NCBI RefSeq assembly: GCF_043633585.1
Contig: NZ_CP141832.1
Span: 248,001 to 312,000 of the forward strand
From: Lacrimispora sinapis
GTDB lineage: Bacteria > Bacillota > Clostridia > Lachnospirales > Lachnospiraceae
Direction of reading: 5' to 3'
Length of the DNA stretch: 64,000 nucleotides
This document shows, piece after piece, positions 60,640-64,000 of the stretch. Positions within the stretch are counted from its first letter, which is position 1. Each line of letters opens with the position of its first letter. Made by a program: the position numbers and the translations under genes. The notes beneath the pieces are model-generated. The model ran no database searches. It was not told the origin of the DNA and saw only the letters and a list, made by a program, of their open reading frames with translations.

Positions 60640-61530
60640 ATGAGTTTCAAGATGGAGATGGAAAAGTTTTTTGCCAAAATGGGAAAAGCGGATAAAAAAA
60701 TGGCACTTGCTTTGGAACAGCCAAAACGGGGGACCGGCGAGTTGGAGCTTCTTCGATTCACCAAAAAGGTACGTGTTAAAACCTGGGACGCGGACGGTTT
60801 TTGCGGAGTCACCATCAATGGCAGCTATACGAAAAATGCACATATTCTGATGCTGCCAGGTGGTGCCTATACCTTGGAACCCACGGGGCGGAGCCGGGAA
60901 ATAGCCGAGTATTTTGCGATGGAAGAGCGGATGCGGGTATCCATCTTTCAGTATCCTCTTGCACCGGAATACACGGCACTGACGGCTCACCAGTGTCTGA
61001 TCAAAGCCTATACCGGTCTCATCTGCGAATATCCGGATGATGAATTTTATCTGTTCGGGGATTTTTCCGGCGGCGGACTTGCTCTTTCTTTTTTGCAGGA
61101 GCTGCGGGACATGGGAAATCTTCCCATGCCCGTAAAGACGGCGGTGGTATCTCCCTGGCTGGATATTTCGTTAAATAATCCCAGAATAAAAATTGCTAAA
61201 AAAACCGATCCGGTTCTGCCGGTCGATGCTTTAAAAGCGGCGGGAGCCAGATACTGCGGGCCTTTAGAACCGGATCATCCGTTTGTGTCTCCGATTTTCG
61301 GGGACTGGAATCATCTGGGGCCGATTCTTATATTTTCAGGAACCGAAGAGATTCTGACGCCGGATTGTGAGCTTTTGGCGGAACGAGCGGGCACCTTGGA
61401 GGGGACAGAGCTCATTTATAAGAAAGGTGCCGGTATGCCCCATAACTGGATCATGACTGCCAGCAAAGAAACGGAGGCTACCTTAGAGTTGATTTCCTCC
61501 TTTTTTCAGGAAGAGCATATGGAATTTTAA
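60640..61530 (+). CDS. Alpha/beta-hydrolase of the acetyl-esterase/HSL type
   Basis: 296 residues, cytoplasmic. The HSL-like oxyanion motif HGGG appears as LPGGAYTLEPTGRS near residue 76, the nucleophile elbow as GDFSGGGLAL (normally GDSAGG) near 146, catalytic Asp near SGTEEIL and His in MPHNWI. The HGGG-to-PGGA and GDSAGG-to-GDFSGG changes keep the nucleophile Ser but alter the oxyanion region, so activity may be modified. Substrate unknown, probably short acyl esters. It follows the MATE gene by 33 bases and ends at a strong terminator, so it may share the MarR-controlled operon. Confidence 0.83.
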   Translation: MSFKMEMEKFFAKMGKADKKMALALEQPKRGTGELELLRFTKKVRVKTWDADGFCGVTINGSYTKNAHILMLPGGAYTLEPTGRSREIAEYFAMEERMRVSIFQYPLAPEYTALTAHQCLIKAYTGLICEYPDDEFYLFGDFSGGGLALSFLQELRDMGNLPMPVKTAVVSPWLDISLNNPRIKIAKKTDPVLPVDALKAAGARYCGPLEPDHPFVSPIFGDWNHLGPILIFSGTEEILTPDCELLAERAGTLEGTELIYKKGAGMPHNWIMTASKETEATLELISSFFQEEHMEF

Positions 61531-61573
61531 AAATGAGGTTCGACCCTTTTTTACAGGATCGAACCTCATTTTT
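61530..61573. terminator. Bidirectional terminator
   Basis: AAAATGAGGTTCGA pairs with TCGAACCTCATTTT between the convergent hydrolase and mecA genes, with T runs usable on both strands. Confidence 0.88.
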
Positions 61574-61608
61574 AGATTGTGATGAAGTACTATGAACAAA
61601 GGAACGGA

Positions 61609-62328
61609 TTAAAGTTTGGACAGAGACTGAAGGGCATGGCCTTCAATCAGGACCTCGTAATGTTCCTTGTAGTACGCTTCAGAAGCGTAATCATGACGGA
61701 CCTTGGAACCGTACTCTGCAAGCAGGTTGCAGACCCGGCTGAAATCCAGAGATTTGTCAGGGGTGTTGCGGATCACCAGGTAGTACTGCCTGGAATCTGG
61801 TTTTTTATATAATGTATTCTCGCCATCGTAAACCTGTCCGATGGTCCTTGCAGCATCCGATATCTGATCTAAGCTTTGAAAACAGTAGATTCTTATAGAG
61901 GAAGCGTTTGACGGTTCTTTTGGTTTTTCGGCTTCCGGTTCGTCTTTTTTGTCTATTCCTAACAGGCTTAACAGACCGTCAGCACCTTCCAAAAGTTCGT
62001 TTGCCAGATCTCCTGGCATTGAATCCAAGTCTTCGTCGGTTGATGGTGAAAATTTAGCAAACCTTGTATCTAATTCTTCCGGATCGTCGATCTTCGTAAT
62101 GACTAACATCACACTTTCGTTGGATAACGGAATTGCTTCTACCATGAGAGGAATGTCTTCTGCTTCAAATCCCACTTCGTTAGAGGCTTTCTGAATCATC
62201 TCGCGGAACAGGTTGCGGGCTTTTTCACTGCCGTAAGCAAGCTCGCCTAAATTAAGGTTTCTGACACTTAAATCAAAGCTGGTAAGCGTACAACGGATCT
62301 GATTTTCATTGATACGTTCTATCTTCAT
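61609..62328 (-). CDS. mecA: Adaptor protein MecA
   Basis: 239 residues from ATG 62328 with AGGAAG upstream. The N-terminal substrate-binding domain (about 1-80, MKIERINENQIRCTLTSFDL) and the C-terminal ClpC-binding domain (about 130-239, IYCFQSLDQISDAARTI) are joined by an acidic linker (KKDEPEAEKPKEP). MecA delivers substrates, such as ComK in Bacillus, to ClpCP. No ComK is expected here, so general stress or development substrates are more likely. Confidence 0.9.
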   Translation of the reverse strand: MKIERINENQIRCTLTSFDLSVRNLNLGELAYGSEKARNLFREMIQKASNEVGFEAEDIPLMVEAIPLSNESVMLVITKIDDPEELDTRFAKFSPSTDEDLDSMPGDLANELLEGADGLLSLLGIDKKDEPEAEKPKEPSNASSIRIYCFQSLDQISDAARTIGQVYDGENTLYKKPDSRQYYLVIRNTPDKSLDFSRVCNLLAEYGSKVRHDYASEAYYKEHYEVLIEGHALQSLSKL

Positions 62329-62460
62329 AGGATCACTTCCTGTTCTTTTAAAAATGGTGAATAATATTACATACTTCCTCAACATAACTATACTATATAA
62401 TATAGTGAAAAAGCAATTACTATGTGAAAAAGTTTATATAAATTTAAGGTTTATATGCAA

Positions 62461-62509
62461 AAAACCGGGTATCCTATGTAATTCGTGGGAATTTCCGGTT
62501 TTATTTTTG
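62461..62509. terminator. Terminator-like hairpin in the mecA-kinase gap
   Basis: AAAACCGG pairs with CCGGTTTT around a partly paired 26-base loop, with a T-rich tail on the plus strand and TTTTTT on the minus strand. No recognised gene ends here. Confidence 0.55.
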
Positions 62510-62577
62510 CTTTGTAACCAATATAATATTATTTTCTGTAATTTCCGTGCAGCTTTCCTGTCTATGAGCATGGAATC

Positions 62578-62730
62578 ATGGTTGGTACGGATTTCATAAA
62601 TACAGATGAACTTAACTCCGATTGCCTTGCATATGGTGACCATTTGATATCTGAACTATTCAGGATAGAAAAGGAAACGTCTTTTGTCTGGATTGATTCC
62701 GTAAAATGGTTTTTGATGAAACCTCCATAA
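62578..62730 (+). CDS. Small ORF or gene remnant, unidentified
   Basis: A 50-codon open frame (MVGTDFINTDELNSDCLAYG...KWFLMKPP) with protein-like composition, in the 519-base gap between mecA and the kinase gene. There is no good ribosome site; the frame is open a further dozen codons upstream without a start, which suits a decayed gene fragment. I recognise no family. Confidence 0.25.
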   Translation: MVGTDFINTDELNSDCLAYGDHLISELFRIEKETSFVWIDSVKWFLMKPP

Positions 62731-62847
62731 TGTTGTTATATCCGGTTCTCCCATAAAAAATAAATAAAACAGTTGATAAAACAGAAAGAATGGATTAGAA
62801 TGTATTTCAAGAGATGATATTGGACAGGCAAAAAGGAGGTGGCTTTA

Positions 62848-64000
62848 ATCAGCGCCGTTCTGTTTGGTAAATATCAGATATGCGGCATCTTGGGAACCGG
62901 TCGGGCAGGTACAGTCTTTCTGGCGGTTCATCTTGAGCTTGAGGAATACCGTGCGATCAAGCGGGTACCCAAAAGCTTTCTTAATTACCATCGTTTCAGA
63001 AAGGAAGCACTTGTTCTAAAGGAGCTTCGCTATCCCGGAATTCCCATTGTTTATGACGTAGAAGAAGACGAAATTTATAGTTATTTAATCGAAGAGTATC
63101 TGGAAGGAGAATCTTTATTTGACCTTGTAAAAAGACAGGGCCACTTGTCTAAAGAACTGACCATATTGTATGGAATTCAGTTGACAAACATCATTCATTA
63201 CCTGCATTCTGCAGGATCAAATCCCATATTACATTTGGATTTACAGCCCAAGAACCTGTTACTGTGTCACGATACCGTAAAGCTTATCGACTTTGGCCTT
63301 GCTGCGTCCTTGGATGAGGCAAATATACCTGGAGAACGGTATGGAACCGTTGGCTGTGCGGCACCGGAGCAGTATAGAAAAGACGGAATCCTTGATGAGA
63401 GAACAGACATCTATGCCATTGGTGCGATCCTCCATTATTTATATACAGGAACATTTCCCAGTCTGCCTTACAAGCCGGACCGGTTTATGGATACCGGTCT
63501 GTCCTCGGTCATCAAAGGGTGTATCAAAGAAGAAAAAGAAGAACGTTATTCATCGGCACAGGAGCTGGGGGAAAGGCTGATACAGCTTCATACGATGGGA
63601 ACGGCTGCAAAAGACCGTCTGCAATCATCATCTCTTACCATCGCTCTGTTCGGGAGCAAATCAGGGGCCGGAACGACTCATATTGCCGTCGGCCTGTCCG
63701 TCTATCTTAGAAATCAAGGATATCCCAACTTATTTGAAGAAAAACATGATTCCGGCATGGGAGCCGGGCTTTCAGACTATGCAGGTGTGAAGCGGGACCA
63801 ATACGGCCTTTTGCGCTACCGCAGTTTTGTTTGGAAACCTTTTTACGGCCAGGGAGTGAAGTTAAAAGATCCTCCTGTTACAGTAAGAATCAAGGATTAC
63901 GGAAACCACGGGGAGAGGGCCTTTTCGGAGAAATCTGATGTAGTGCTCCTGGTGTGTGACGGAAGTCCCTGGAGCAGAATTCAATCGGAACAGGCTGCAA
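62848..64000 (+). CDS. Ser/Thr protein kinase fused to TadZ/CpaE-like ATPase domain, 3' end cut
   Basis: 384 visible residues, running off the window. The kinase domain (about 8-245) is complete: glycine loop GILGTGRAG, K38 in YRAIKRV, catalytic loop HLDLQPKN with D131, D148 in IDFG, and APE at 172-174. There is no membrane helix. From about residue 263 a ParA/MinD-type domain starts (LTIALFGSKSGAGTTHIAVGL) with the P-loop lysine replaced by Thr, as in pilus-type TadZ/CpaE proteins. Start choice is odd: AGGAGG at 62834 is 8 bases from an ATC (62848), giving ISAVLFGKYQ; the only nearby standard start, GTG 62839, overlaps that ribosome site. I take ATC tentatively. It may open a Flp/Tad pilus locus to the right. 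Confidence 0.85.
   Translation, partial: MSAVLFGKYQICGILGTGRAGTVFLAVHLELEEYRAIKRVPKSFLNYHRFRKEALVLKELRYPGIPIVYDVEEDEIYSYLIEEYLEGESLFDLVKRQGHLSKELTILYGIQLTNIIHYLHSAGSNPILHLDLQPKNLLLCHDTVKLIDFGLAASLDEANIPGERYGTVGCAAPEQYRKDGILDERTDIYAIGAILHYLYTGTFPSLPYKPDRFMDTGLSSVIKGCIKEEKEERYSSAQELGERLIQLHTMGTAAKDRLQSSSLTIALFGSKSGAGTTHIAVGLSVYLRNQGYPNLFEEKHDSGMGAGLSDYAGVKRDQYGLLRYRSFVWKPFYGQGVKLKDPPVTVRIKDYGNHGERAFSEKSDVVLLVCDGSPWSRIQSEQAA

Noticed and set aside
63293..63580. Plus-strand frame inside the kinase gene.
   Set aside because: It lies out of frame with the kinase, which shows all catalytic motifs across the same bases.

Overview
The window looks like chromosome from an anaerobic, endospore-forming member of the Clostridia, most likely a Lachnospiraceae of the Clostridium/Lacrimispora type. 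This rests on Firmicutes-style sigma-A promoters and strong AAGGAGG ribosome sites, LicT/RAT antitermination, MecA and GdpP, an oxygen-sensitive pyruvate formate-lyase operon with a ferredoxin nearby, and a giant collagen-like protein behind a sigma-K-type promoter. The genus is an inference. No tRNA, rRNA, CRISPR array, insertion sequence or prophage was seen.

Layout. 1-7.3 kb: plant-glycan operon (DUF2264 protein cut by the left edge, GH88, HAD phosphatase, GH43, GH36), then a broken nucleoside-hydrolase-like gene and a convergent arsR-MATE pair. 9.6-17.7 kb: beta-glucoside cluster (licT, EIIBCA, 6-phospho-beta-glucosidase, two lipoprotein hydrolases) with RAT sites and terminators before both licT and the PTS gene. 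17.7-22.7 kb: malate/citrate-type two-component system divergent from malic enzyme and a 2-hydroxycarboxylate transporter. 22.8-31.3 kb: two paralogous small-RNA genes around an esterase gene, then a LysR gene and a NikABCDE-like importer with an M14 amidohydrolase. 31.4-39.9 kb: topB, then LacI, a PhnDCEE-like importer and a cytoplasmic nucleotidase. 40-41.8 kb: amtB-glnK behind an ANTAR-type attenuator. 41.9-47.7 kb: the 1956-residue collagen-like protein. 48-53.5 kb: lone receiver, gdpP-rplI-dnaB, MerR. 53.5-58.5 kb: C26 amidotransferase, ferredoxin, the split pfl operon and a DUF1858 gene. 58.7-64 kb: MarR-MATE, an esterase, mecA, and a kinase fused to a TadZ/CpaE-like domain cut by the right edge.

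The most unusual items are: (1) the twin ~135-140-nt RNAs at 22.86-23.00 kb and 24.03-24.16 kb, which share promoter, start point, hairpins, C-rich loops, a CUCCU linker and terminator loop while their stems vary; (2) a pyruvate formate-lyase whose glycyl-radical domain is a separate 81-residue protein, with an additional 75-residue half-domain protein encoded between the two; (3) the probable ANTAR dual-hairpin attenuator before amtB; (4) a very long, all-acidic collagen protein with globular domains at both ends; (5) a Nik-like importer that appears to lack the usual nickel-ligand histidine and is coupled to an aspartoacylase-type enzyme.
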